A stretch of DNA of 64,000 nt from Pararge aegeria (GCF_905163445.1 NC_053187.1:16415001-16479000); one strand, 5' to 3'. Shown: positions 23,045 to 32,080, counted from the stretch's first letter. Numbers and translations: made by a program. The notes: generated from the letters alone by a model not told the origin.

Positions 23045-23293
23045 ACTAAACAAAGTGAGATGGTGATAACAAAAAAAATAGCCGGCTTAGTTTGTTGTGG
23101 GCTGTTTTAGACCAGGAAGCGTTTAGAACCGCCGTTCGCCATTTTAAACTAAAGCTACGGTAGTTTTAAAATGGCGAACGAAGTTATCACCACCCCATTA
23201 CAATGATCTAAATGTATATACGCTTGTATGATCACTTCATAAGTGCCTGTGATAGGCCTACATGAATAAAGAATTTTTGAATTTGAATTTGAA
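23045..23293 (+). mobile_element. LINE-A 3' UTR copy
   Basis: GAGATGGTGATAACAAAAA, TTTGTTGTGGGCTG and ATAGGCCTACATGAATAAAG. The preceding bases (FIKRLKNYFLGNT-like, stop near 23044) look like a LINE ORF end. Inside, GTTCGCCATTTTAAA (23134-23148) is repeated inverted at 23165-23179. Confidence 0.8.
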
Positions 23294-23507
23294 AAGTAAA
23301 ACCTGACATAGAAGGTAAAATTTGATTATTTCGTATGGATCACAATTTGACAAATGCATCAGTTTTAAAGGTCTCGAGCTAATTATTTCTAGCGGCTCTT
23401 CTACACACTAAATGACAAATTAATAACATTTTTTTTAGAGACTAGGTCAATGATTAATAAAAGTAAACGCCAAAATATAATGAAGTTTTAATTTTCTGAA
23501 AGGGTGT

Positions 23508-23602
23508 AGAACAATGACAAAAGATGTCATTAGGAATTAAAAGTTGTCTGTAAAACAAGCTGTTATTTTTCAATGGGCGCACGATAGAAAACTGGGTCGC
23601 AG
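23508..23602 (+). repeat. Intronic module, copy 2 (1 kb before the Beat exon)
   Basis: GATGTCATTAGGAATTAAAAG, TGTAAAACAAGCTGTTATTTTTC, GCGCACGATAGAAAAC. Confidence 0.55.
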
Positions 23603-24054
23603 GATATTGTTGGACATGAAAAAAGGAAAAAAAAAATCATGTTTTAATTACGCCTTTGAGACAAGCTGTGGGGGAAAATCGAAGCATTCGAGCTGAAAGA
23701 CTCTGTGTCCGCTTATAAAACGAATTTATAAGCTTAACATACTTATTTGAGTTTAAAGGAAAATTTTAATGGTGCTAGCCATACATTTTTAATCTTGATA
23801 CTCGTTGTGAAATAAGTGGGCAAATTGTGTTAAAATGCCGTTTATGTTTAAGGGATTTTCTTAGTGATTGCTTTCGCAGAGTACTTTAATCATCCGATCG
23901 AACTAATTTCGGGAATAATAATTGTGGAAGATGACATAACAGCACATATCTACTCATGACTTAACACGTGCATAGATACGTGCTAAGTCATCAAAATAAA
24001 GAAATTGTAAATGACACAGTACAGATTTTTCTGGTGATTGTGGTCCAATACAAC

Positions 24055-24287
24055 TGTGCAAGGAGTATGGCAGTTATATTAAACCCATACCTCTAAAAGG
24101 TTTTTACGCAGCATCGTACCGGAGCGCTAAATCGCTATGTGGTAGGGTGGTAACAAGTAACGACCACAGTCACCCACCCGACCATAGAAACTTCAGAAAC
24201 GATAAATTGCCCCTGCTGGGATTCGAACCCGAGGCCTCGATTCATAATCCACATCGCTCACTAGTGCGCTACTCCACCGCGTTTGCC
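24055..24287 (-). repeat. SINE-C lacking its 3' end, upstream of the Beat exon
   Basis: Minus strand. GGCAGTTATATTAAACCC, GCATCGTACCGGAGCGC, GGTAGGGTGGTAAC, GGGATTCGAACCCGAGG (box B) and TAGTGCGCTACTCCACCGC (box A). Confidence 0.82.
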
Positions 24288-24329
24288 GGATATCACTAAT
24301 TGTATCCTGGATAGTTTATAGACCTTAGA

Positions 24330-24565
24330 GTTACATACTTGTTTGACTTGTTTGATGTCTTCTGTCCACCTCGTTGGGAGCCGACCAACGCTAAGTTTAA
24401 CTGTGCGGGGTCATTATTCCAGCAACTTGGGGCCCCAATATTCATCGGTTCTCTGAGTTACGTGTTCAACCCTTTGCCACTTCAGCTTTGCGACTCGTTG
24501 AGCTGTGTCGATAACTCTAGATCTTCTACGGATCTCCTCATTCATCACGTACAGATAATATCAAC
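24330..24565 (-). mobile_element. RTE-type LINE relic directly upstream of the Beat exon
   Basis: On the minus strand it reads TAQRVAKLKWQRVEHVTQRT, then WGPKLLE, two stops, and RTVKLSVGRLPTRWTEDIKQ. This is the RTE C-terminal pattern KWQWAGHIARRT...VLEWRPRTGKRSVGRPPTRW, degenerated. Its end lies about 67 bp from the exon. Confidence 0.78.
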
Positions 24566-24617
24566 ATAGCTCGCGCCATCGCCCACTGATTGCCTCTGAG
24601 TCAAATTTAATAAAATA

Positions 24618-24631
24618 TATCCTTGTTTCAG
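24618..24631 (+). promoter_or_regulatory. Splice acceptor of the Beat exon
   Basis: TATCCTTGTTTCAG is a short pyrimidine-biased tract ending in AG directly before the conserved reading frame. The frame remains open a little upstream into the intron, so the AG, rather than an ORF start, sets the exon border. Confidence 0.75.
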
Positions 24632-24767
24632 GTGTCCCGATCAACGTCGCAGCAGGTGGTCCTAAGAGAGGCAACGAGAGCCCTCGCAGGACGATATCGT
24701 TGCGAGGTATCCGCGGATGCACCGTCTTTCCACACGCAAGTCCGTTCAGCTTATATACACGTTGTTG
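24632..24767 (+). CDS. beat: Internal exon of a beaten-path (Beat) family Ig-domain gene
   Basis: This is a single internal exon; the rest of the gene lies outside what I can find here. A pyrimidine-containing tract and CAG precede it (AG at 24630-24631), and a strong donor GTGAGT follows at 24768. Read in phase 0 from GTG, it gives 45 codons plus one base, ending in phase 1. The peptide begins VSRSTSQQVVLREATRALAG and continues with GRYRCEVSADAPSF, the F-strand Tyr-x-Cys of an Ig domain followed by the Beat-typical EVSADAPSF. It ends at the G strand (YIHVV). Beat proteins are secreted or membrane-linked immunoglobulin-superfamily proteins of insect motor-axon guidance that bind Side-family receptors. 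This exon supplies the second half of the first Ig domain, including its second disulfide cysteine. Which paralogue (Ia-c, II-VII) it is cannot be settled from 45 residues. It sits among SINEs and LINE relics, as expected for a beat gene with long introns. Confidence 0.88.
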
Positions 24768-24776
24768 GTGAGTGCA
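24768..24776 (+). promoter_or_regulatory. Splice donor of the Beat exon
   Basis: GTGAGTGCA follows VV-G in frame. It fits the insect GTRAGT donor consensus and cuts the frame in phase 1, which is typical of Ig-domain exon ends. Confidence 0.75.
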
Positions 24777-24868
24777 TAGCTTTTTTTTCACAGTTTTCCT
24801 ATACTAAAAAATAATGTTTAATTGTTAAAACAATTAATGTGACACATTACTGACGCTGAAGATTTGTT

Positions 24869-24925
24869 CCCGAGATTCCGGAAGTAATCCAATCCCAAAA
24901 ACTTTGGGATTGGTCCTATCTCGGG
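24869..24925 (+). other. Nested stem-loop in the intron 100 nt after the Beat donor
   Basis: Two nested perfect inverted repeats are present. The outer arms are CCCGAGAT (24869-24876) and ATCTCGGG (24918-24925). The inner arms are CCAATCCCAAA (24889-24899) and TTTGGGATTGG (24903-24913) with a 3-nt loop. This could be an RNA hairpin in the pre-mRNA or the remnant of a small foldback element. No function is known to me. Confidence 0.6.
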
Positions 24926-25521
24926 ATATCTTACGGGATTTTTAGTCTTCTTACCGATTAAGAAATAGTACGGTCTATAATCTTGGGTTTGATTCAATAT
25001 TCTTCTTGAGTTGTTTTTTGAAGTTTAAAGTGTTTTAGACAGAAGCAATTTGTTTATTTAGGATTAAAAGTTGTACCTATCTGATTTTTTGAACTGGTTA
25101 GTTGGTTATTTCTTCGGATTTCCGACATTATTTGTAGTTGCTCTCAAAACCCCTGGATTAGACAAAAGAGCCTAGGTAAAATTCACTATTAGAGGCTTAA
25201 GAAACAACTCATAGTATTAAAGGTAGCATACTCGTACTTACTCGTATTTAGGATGGAAATGTTTTATTATAAAACACCAATATTTTTTTTAAAGCCTCTA
25301 ATGACGCTTTTAAGGATATCCTGGTGAGATATATGGTATTAAAATTATTTCATTTTCATTTTTCTGATTACATACTACACCCGTCTGCTGTAGGTGCTCA
25401 AATATTTGTATCGCATTTCTAAGAGAAAAGTGGAACGTAATAGAAAAATTCCATCTTTAGTGTTATTCATCCGGTAGCCAATACAAAAAAATGCTGAATA
25501 AATCGTAAAGGGTATATAGAG

Positions 25522-25768
25522 AGGGCAGTCGGCAGCGACCCTGCTTTCTTAGCCAAGGCCGTGGGTTCGATTCCCACAACTGGAAAATGTTTGTGTGACG
25601 AACATGAATATTTAAACAGTGTCTGGGTGTTCATCTGTATATAATAAGTATTTATGTACCTATATTATTCACAAAAATATTCAACAGTCATATTAGTACC
25701 CATAACACAAGCTACGCTTACTTTGGGGGCTAGATGGTGATGTGTGTATTGTCGTAGTATATTTATTT
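25522..25768 (+). repeat. SINE-A (+ member of an inverted pair)
   Basis: Plus-strand copy: AGTCGGCAGCGACCCTGC head, intact GGTTCGATTCCCACAACTGG, tail ATTTATTTA. It lies 755 nt after the Beat exon donor and faces a minus copy 200 nt further on. Confidence 0.88.
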
Positions 25769-25967
25769 AAAAACAGTTGTTAATTTTTTTCTTAGTCATG
25801 TTTCTATTTAATTATGTAAAAACAAGGTACTGGGAACATGTTTTCTGTAATATGACTAAAAATGTTCTTAACATTCTAAACAAAAACCTTTTAATATACA
25901 ACTAATCCCACCTGAGGTGGGGTAAGGCTTAACTATAAAACCGGTTTTTACTACCGATTATTTAAAA

Positions 25968-26204
25968 TTAAATTAAATTAAATATACTGCGACAATACAC
26001 ACATCGCCATCTAGCCCCAAAGTAAGCGTAGCTTGTGTTATAAGTACTAAGGTGACTGATGAATATTTTTATGAATAACATACATAAATACTTATAATAT
26101 ACATATAAACACACATTTATGTTCATTACACAAAAATTTTCCAGTTGTGGGAATCGAACCCACTCACAAAGCAGGGTCGCTGCCCACTGCGCCAATCGGC
26201 CGTC
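25968..26204 (-). repeat. SINE-A (- member of an inverted pair)
   Basis: Minus-strand copy with head GGCCGATTGGCGCAGTGGGC and a small internal deletion after box B. With 25522-25768 it forms a long inverted repeat with a spacer of about 200 nt. Confidence 0.88.
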
Positions 26205-26439
26205 GAATTTGAGGTCCTAGTGTCAGAAAGCTTCTTTTAATTAGCGCCTTCCAAAAACTACTGTCTTCTGAAGTTGACCCTTAGTCAACTTCCCAGCAAA
26301 GTTTATTTAGACAAAAATTAAGCATATCATCATAGTAGTAGTAGAACCCACCGGCGATATCGTGTAGGATTCCTAAGGTGATGTTGGACCTGCCAATGCA
26401 CAAGTTAAAACACATTTATTACAGCGAGGTTACTATACA

Positions 26440-26705
26440 ATTGATGAATTTTTTAATGACAAGGTTGCTTGGAAGCATTCGGCTCCGCTTTCAGCTCTCA
26501 CAAGATAGAAAAATGAATGTTAAAATGCAAAATGTAAATTGTTGATGTTGGAAAAGAGCAACGCCTGAGTTTCTTGCCGGCTTCTTCTCGGTAGAATCTG
26601 CCTTCCGAACCGGTGGTAGAATCACTACAAACAGACAGACTTGACGTTTCAAAAGTGCTTATAAATGCCTACTTGAAATAAATGAATTATGAATTTTTGA
26701 ACTTT
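26440..26705 (+). mobile_element. LINE-B 3' end
   Basis: CTTGCCGGCTTCTTCTCGGTAG, CCGAACCGGTGGTAGA, ACAGACAGACTTGACG and an ATGAATTATGAATTTTTGAA end. No coding capacity seen; probably the 3' UTR of a LINE. Confidence 0.75.
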
Positions 26706-26735
26706 GATGAAATCAGGTTGTTCTATTCATCTTAT

Positions 26736-26798
26736 CATCATCATCATCACATCCCACTACACGGGTATCCTCCCAGAATTAGAAGTGGTTAAGGCCGT
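26736..26798 (-). repeat. SINE-B, 3' part, split by an RTE fragment
   Basis: (CATCAT)n tail to GTGGTTAAGGCCGT. It continues at 26974 after an insert that duplicated AAGGCCGT. Confidence 0.88.
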
Positions 26799-26973
26799 GG
26801 AATGGCGGCCCCGCACAGGAAAACGCAGTGTTGGTCGGCCCCCAACATGGTGGACAGACGACATCGAACGAGTCGCTGGAAACAAGCGGCCCAGGACCGT
26901 GGATTTGCGAACTCTCTACAAAATACCTATGTCCAGCAGTGGACTTCAAGTGGTTGAAGTGATGATGATGATG
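26799..26973 (+). mobile_element. RTE-type LINE 3' fragment inserted in SINE-B, 8-bp TSD
   Basis: A 175-bp insert encoding the C-terminal RTE-like motif EWRPRTGKRSVGRPPTWWTD and ending in GTGATGATGATGATG. It is flanked by perfect AAGGCCGT copies (26791-26798 and 26974-26981). The motif is familiar as the C-terminus of RTE-clade ORFs in Lepidoptera. Confidence 0.87.
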
Positions 26974-27222
26974 AAGGCCGTAGTCCACCAAGCTGACCCA
27001 GTGCGGATCGGTGGACTCCACACACCTTTGAGAACAGTATGTAGGACTCTCAGGCATGCAGGTTTCCTCGCGATGTTTTACTTCACCGTTGTAGCAAGTG
27101 ATGTTTTAATTACTTAAAAAGCACATAACTTAGAAAAGTTTGAACTGCGTTCCCAGCACGCAGTTCGAACTCGGCCACCCGAAAGTGTAGTCAAGATCCT
27201 ACCCAATACGCTATCACCGCTT
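26974..27222 (-). repeat. SINE-B, 5' part
   Basis: Resumes with AAGGCCGTAGTCCACCAAGC and runs to the head CGCTATCACCGC. Confidence 0.88.
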
Positions 27223-27279
27223 TTCATCTCATAGTTGCGATCAATTATGTTTTCATATTTGTGTTTTTATATTTCCCTA

Positions 27280-27570
27280 TTATAATATTAAGGATTCCTT
27301 AAACGATAAAAAAGCTCGGGTGTGAATTGCTTTAGCTTCATCGCTTATATAAATTTACTGGGAGATGGTATATAACAAAAAAACAAAAAATTAACAGGCT
27401 TAGTTTGTTGTGGGCTCTTCTGAGACCAGGGCGCGTTTGGAACCCTCGTAGCTTTAGATTTAAGTTTGCGAACGAAGTTATCCCCTTACAATTATGTAAA
27501 CAAATATGAATGAACGCTTCATAAGTGCCTGTGATAGGCCTACATGAATAAAGAAATTTTGAATTTGAAT
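27280..27570 (+). mobile_element. LINE-A 3' end copy
   Basis: Begins in the last codons (AACGATAAAAAAGCTCGGGTG = NDKKARV-stop) and contains the whole 3' UTR to AAGAAATTTTGAATTTGAA. Confidence 0.85.
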
Positions 27571-27589
27571 TATCTCAGGAAGCTATTAT

Positions 27590-27682
27590 ATACGTGTTGA
27601 TCGAACTTTTTATTAGCAGTAGAGCTTCTTGTGGCAGAGCTTGTCCGGCAAAGTACTACCGCCATGTTTATTAGTGCCTCTT
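27590..27682 (+). repeat. Family F, 5' fragment
   Basis: AGCTTCTTGTGGCAGAGCTTG, TCCGGCAAAGTACTACCGCC and ATGTTTATTAGTGCCTC; truncated by LINE-A material. Confidence 0.65.
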
Positions 27683-27684
27683 CT

Positions 27685-27840
27685 AATAATAAAAATTTCA
27701 TTGTGAGATGGTGATAGCAATAAAAAAAAAAAAACACCCGGCTAAGTTTGTTGTTTGTTTGTTTCTTCTTAGACCAGGACGCGTTTGGAACCCTCGTAGC
27801 TTTAGTTTTAAGTTTAAGAATGTGGTTATCGCCATCATAG
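27685..27840 (+). mobile_element. LINE-A 3' UTR copy, partial
   Basis: GTGAGATGGTGATAGCAATAAA, CGCGTTTGGAACCCTCG, then truncated before the polyadenylation end. GTTTGTTTGTTTC slippage replaces part of the GTGGGCTC block. Confidence 0.78.
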
Positions 27841-27844
27841 ATAT

Positions 27845-28015
27845 ATATAGGTGGTAGAGTCACTACAAACAGACAGACTTGACGTTTCAAAAGTGCTTAT
27901 ATTAGGAATTTTGAATTTTTTGAATTTTGAATCTCACTACCGTGTAATTCTTATGTACGCATCAAAAGTGCCACCTATGGGCCTACTTGAATAAAGATAT
28001 TTCTGACTTTGACTT
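27845..28015 (+). mobile_element. LINE-B-type 3' ends, two pieces
   Basis: GTGGTAGAGTCACTACAAACAG with GACGTTTCAAAAGTGC is LINE-B. Then CCACCTATGGGCCTACTTGA and ATAAAGATATTTCTGACTTT form a related second end. Confidence 0.65.
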
Positions 28016-28019
28016 TATT

Positions 28020-28235
28020 TCTGTCGCTTAGCGGTTAGCTTGTTACGGTCGGTTTTGTAGCTTTGTTGCGGTCTGAAGGCCGTGTGGATGCTGGCGTAAT
28101 TACAGGCATATTAGGCTTAACACCTACGCCTCAGGTTGATGGACAACGGGCGGAAGATTGCAGGACGTATTCCTTGCATGCCTTGCATGGTTTTTCACTA
28201 TACATCAGGTGAGTCATCTGCTTGGTCTGTCAATA
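28020..28235 (+). repeat. Family F
   Basis: TTGTTGCGGTCTGAAGGCCG, CATATTAGGCTTAACACCTACG, GATTGCAGGACGTATTCCTTG and GGTTTTTCACTATACATCAGG. A frame here is a shadow. Confidence 0.72.
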
Positions 28236-29319
28236 AAAAAAAAGCACTTTTTGGTACTCTCTTACTTCTTTTAAGGCAAGACAGAACCGCGGCCAACCTG
28301 CGTCATCACTGGCGTCAAAGTTTGGGTCAACTCGTATGTAATTGTTTTCTGAGACAATCTGTCGAAAGTCTATGATAAATAGAACAACGTAATCTCATCC
28401 TACACACGAGTCAGTTGTACTGAACGATATCCCCGGAGAGTTCAGATTGTTACAAAATGGGCGATTGTTGCTTCAATTTTAGGTGTACCATTCAGACACA
28501 TGTCAGCACATGTTTCGGAAAAATCATAGCCTATGTCTGTATGCGCTGATTACTGAGACAAATCTAGTTGAAAAAGGGATTATTCCTATTCGTACACCTG
28601 TTTTGTCCCCTCAGGGTGACAAAAGTGCGATCTGACCTTATCGGCATAAGGGGACAGTTCAAGCTTCTTATAACATTTTGTGTTAAATAGCCCTTTTATT
28701 AAGATAGGTTGGTATAGAAACCACGGGTAAAACTGCGGGGCAAAGCAAGTACATTAATTTTTGGACTAGTAGGGGTACTTGAAACTGGGAATCGGGGTTA
28801 AAATAGGTCGAAGTTACAATGAATAAAACCTCACAAAACTTGGATACTACACAGTTAAATTAAAAATATAACAAAAACAGATCTTGAGAAGAATAAATGA
28901 ACAACAAGAGACATTTAAAACTATGTCGGGCCGTAGTCAGCGAAGCGGGTTTAAAAGATTCCAGCATAAAATATCTTTTATAAAGCCAGCTTACAAGTAA
29001 GCCAGTGTAGCGTTAGTGAAATACTTTAGTAGTGTAAACGTTATATTGAAAATTATTCCATACTGCACATCTGAAACTTATCTTAAATGGAGTGTTAGTG
29101 TAGATCGCTAGAAAATTTACGGTCAAATTTTTCTAAATATATGGCTCGAACCACCTTAGTGCAGGTTTATGCGACGTAATATTATGTGGTCGATTCATCT
29201 TAAAAGTTTGCTTATGTTTTTTATTACTGTTGCGGTCTCCAAATTATACATTACTATATTGCGCTATAAAAATATATAATGATGACAATAAACACATATA
29301 TATATCTAGATATATATAG
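28236..29319. other. No gene seen
   Basis: Mixed low-copy DNA. ACCACGGGTAAAACTGCGGG at about 28722 resembles common transposon end motifs but could not be bounded. Confidence 0.45.
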
Positions 29320-29592
29320 ATACCGACATAAGTCAACGGGTTGCAAATCTGAAGTGGCAATGGGCGGGGCACATAGCTCGGAGAACCGGTGGACGTTGGG
29401 GTTCGAAGGTGTTGGAGTGGCAACACAGCACCGGTAAACGCACCGTTAGTCGATCCCCAACCAGGTGGACAGACAAAATCAAACGAGTCGCGGGGAGCTG
29501 CTGGATACAAGTGGCCCAGAATCGTGGAGTTTGAACGCCCTACAAACTACCTATGTCCAGTAGTGGACGTCAATCGGTTGATTTGATGATGG
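29320..29592 (+). mobile_element. RTE-type LINE 3' end
   Basis: Encodes VANLKWQWAGHIARRTGGRW, then KVLEWQHSTGKRTVSRSPTR, WTDKIKRVAGSCWIQVAQNR, with one stop before a CCAGTAGTGGACGTCAATCG and TTGATTTGATGATGG end. This is the best-preserved RTE tail of the window. Confidence 0.85.
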
Positions 29593-29712
29593 ATGTATAT
29601 ACCACTTTCAAAGATGAATAATAATAATGCAATAGTAAAAACTGGCCTGCATGTACCACCGCCCACCTCCGAGTTATAGTACAGTAATTATACAAATGTT
29701 CCACTAGATTTA

Positions 29713-29734
29713 GTGTGTGTGTGTGTGTTTGTTT

Positions 29735-29775
<41 letters not shown>

Positions 29776-29778
29776 TTT
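29713..29778 (+). repeat. (GT)n microsatellite
   Basis: An interrupted GT run: GTGTGTGTGTGTGT, GTTTGTTTGTGTATG, then about 15 uninterrupted GT units ending GCGCG. Confidence 0.95.
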
Positions 29779-30119
29779 ATATTATAGATACTCGTACGTA
29801 CTACAGGAAGGCTAGGGATGTCATATTTTTGATAGAATGGACTCTTTCGTTTGATCATAGCTCATTTGCAGTGGCCATGTAGTAATTTTCGTTTTAGCTA
29901 GGTATTTAATCATAGGATAGATATTTAATTTTTTATTGATATTATTATATATATAGGGAGCTAAGAATGAATGTTGGTGTTTATAGAAGGATGTTCGAGG
30001 CTTGTAAATGATACGGCAAACAATGTATGGTCGAACCTCGGTCACACCAGCTCGGAGGAACATCTTCCTATTGTTACGGTCAAGCCTATCAACATAGCTA
30101 CCGTACAAGTCCACTTTAA

Positions 30120-30258
30120 ATAGCCCACCTTCTCAATTGGTGGTAGGTGATGATGCAGTCTAAGCTGGTAGCGGGCTAGCCTGCTAAGGGTACGGCAGTT
30201 ATATTAAACGAGTTACGCGAGTCCTTTTCTCTGCGAGATCGTACTGAATTTCGTCCTG
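30120..30258 (-). repeat. SINE-C, 3' part, interrupted by LINE-A
   Basis: GATGATGCAGTCTAAGCTGG through GGCAGTTATATTAAACG and GCGAGATCGTACTG on the minus strand. The remaining part resumes at about 30915. Confidence 0.72.
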
Positions 30259-30273
30259 CAGAAAAGGGCTGGG

Positions 30274-30324
30274 CTTGGGCCCATTTTATATAGAGCACGA
30301 AGCTCTATATAAAATGGGCCCAAG
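30274..30324. repeat. 23-bp perfect inverted repeat at the LINE-A 5' junction
   Basis: Arms 30274-30296 and 30302-30324 are perfect reverse complements (CTTGGGCCCATTTTATATAG plus AGC) with a 5-nt loop ACGAA. The right arm is native LINE-A coding sequence; the left arm is its inverted copy. Confidence 0.9.
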
Positions 30325-30913
30325 AGAGTCATTAAGGGATAAATTTAAAGAAATTAAAATAATGACGGTGCATAGTCAGTACATATATGAAAATTTAATT
30401 TATGTCCATAAAAATACAACAAAATTTACAAAGAAAATGGACTATAACAATATAAATATTAGAAGCAAAAATAAACTCGCTGTGCAGTTTACTAGGTACA
30501 CAAAATTGCAAATTTATTCAAGGGCAATTGTATATTATTTTATAACAAATTACCAAATGAAATCTTTGAGATGTCTCTCAATAAGTTCAAAGTTTATATG
30601 AAACGTAAGGTTACAGAAAAATCCTATTATAACATTAAGGATTACTTAAACGATAAAAAAGCTTGGGTGTGAATAGCTAGCTTAATATAAATTTACTGGG
30701 AGATGGTGATAACAAAAAAAAAATACCCGGCTAAGTTTGTTGTGGGCTCTTCTTAGACCAGGGCGCGTTTGGAACCCTCGTAGCTTTAGATTTAAGTTGG
30801 CGAACGAATTTATCACCATCCCCTTACAATTATGTAAACAAATATGTAAGAACGCTTCATAAGTGCCTGTGATAGGCCTACATGAATAAAGATATTTTGA
30901 ATTTGAATTTGAA
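30297..30913 (+). mobile_element. LINE-A 3' end (C-terminal ORF plus 3' UTR) inserted in SINE-C
   Basis: A reading frame of about 110 codons (ESLRDKFKEIKIMTVHSQYI, then the NKLAVQFTR region) is the C-terminus of a CR1/Jockey-like LINE ORF2. After a frameshift it continues FYNKLPNEIFEMSLNKFK and ends NDKKAWV-stop near 30671. The 3' UTR follows with TTTGTTGTGGGCTCTTCTTA, CAGGGCGCGTTTGGAACCCT and the ATGAATAAAGATATTTTGAA end. This copy links the dispersed 3' UTR repeats to their parental LINE. The ORF is broken and the element is 5'-truncated at a 23-bp inverted repeat. Confidence 0.82.
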
Positions 30914-30914
30914 T

Positions 30915-31085
30915 GGTTTATTGCTTGGCGGCACGTCATTGTCAGCAGGGTGGTAACCAGCTACGGACGCAGCCACCAGTCCAGACCGTAGAAAATTCAG
31001 AAATAATAAATTCCCAAATTTCCTTGGAAAACAAACCCAGGACATCCAGGATAAAACCACAGCGCTCACCGCTACGTCATGCTGC
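30915..31085 (-). repeat. SINE-C, 5' part after the LINE-A insertion
   Basis: TTGCTTGGCGGCACGTCATTG, GCAGGGTGGTAACCAGC and AACAAACCCAGGACATCC to CAGCGCTCACCGCTACG. Confidence 0.75.
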
Positions 31086-31262
31086 TAGGGATATGGCTGT
31101 TATATTAAACCCATACATATCCCCCCTACTCAGCCACGGCTTAAACTTCCCACCAGACCGTACTAGAGATAATTCAGAAACAATAAATATGCTCATTGCC
31201 CTCGCAGTGGTTCGCACCCGGGACTATATGACCACAGTACTCACCACAGCGCCAAGGTGGTC
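31086..31262 (-). repeat. SINE-C, second diverged copy, deleted middle
   Basis: GGCTGTTATATTAAACCC, CAGCCACGGC, CCCACCAGACCG and GTTCGCACCCGGG to CACAGCGCC. It lies head-to-tail with the previous copy. Confidence 0.72.
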
Positions 31263-31419
31263 GCAAAAATACAGAAATACTTTGTTCGTATGTTAATCAT
31301 TCCTCATTCCAACCTTTTAAAAGTTTTTTATTCCAAAAAACTGTTAATACAGAAACTTCAAGTAAAATCAAAATATCGAATAATATCGGTAAACTGCAAT
31401 ATCTCTATCAACAACATCT

Positions 31420-31590
31420 CACTGAACATCAAACTATCAAAGTGTACAAAGTTGGACGCAACCTAATTTCCAGTAAACAAGGCGGCTCGAGGCGTCGGAG
31501 CATCGGAAGCGGGCCGTTATGCTGCTATGAACACCTGCCTACAACTTTATGGGGAACTATTTTTAAATACTGTTGAATAAGGGAAGGCTT
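31420..31590 (+). repeat. Repeat N, protein-like frame
   Basis: Frame from 31426: EHQTIKVYKVGRNLISSKQ, GGSRRRSIGSGPLCCYEHLP, then decay. The same frame is kept in a second copy at 38.5 kb. Unrecognised; perhaps a retroelement ORF fragment. Confidence 0.6.
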
Positions 31591-31861
31591 GCACCCGGCA
31601 ATATTGTAACTCCGTGTTCACTTACAAGTTGCGGGAGCGACTGCGGGAACTGGCTCTAGCGTAGTAATTTAAAAAACTTAGATTTGTAGTAACGTTAATC
31701 TGTCAAAGTACACCGAGTTAAGAACATACAGACTCCTCATTCAGCCATTATTGATAGCAGTGCATTGTGTCTAAAAACAGAGAAAATGTCCCGAGCACTT
31801 TTCCCTTCACCCACGCGAAACTAGATTACAAACTTTTCCTTTTTGTTCATTTTATGGTAAA

Positions 31862-32016
31862 CGTTTAGATGGTTAGAGGTAAAATAATTACTGTCAACTG
31901 CTAAATGAATAAAGTAACTAACCGCCTGTTCGAGAAACACTACTAAAGTGGAGTGTTTTTGATGCTTCAATATAAGTCGTGTACACGGATTCTGTATGTT
32001 CTTAATTCTATTCTAA
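31862..32016 (+). repeat. Repeat K, left copy of a distant inverted pair
   Basis: ACTGTCAACTGCTAAATGAAT, CTAACCGCCTGTTCGAGAAA, GTTTTTGATGCTTCA, GATTCTGTATGTTCTTAA. Its reverse complement is at 34.16-34.31 kb. Confidence 0.75.
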
Positions 32017-32066
32017 ATTTGTAAAGGCATAATGAGTATTGTTATATCTTGGGTTATATTACATAA

Positions 32067-32080
32067 TCATCATATCAACC
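32067..32080 (-). repeat. SINE-B tail cut off by a SINE-A insertion
   Basis: TCATCATATCAACC is the SINE-B tail. The rest of the element is at 32343. Confidence 0.65.

Noticed and set aside
29244..29510. 88-codon minus-strand frame (SFDFVCPPGWGSTNGAF...)
   Set aside because: Antisense of the RTE C-terminal ORF; similar antisense peptides occur at 24.34 and 26.78 kb.
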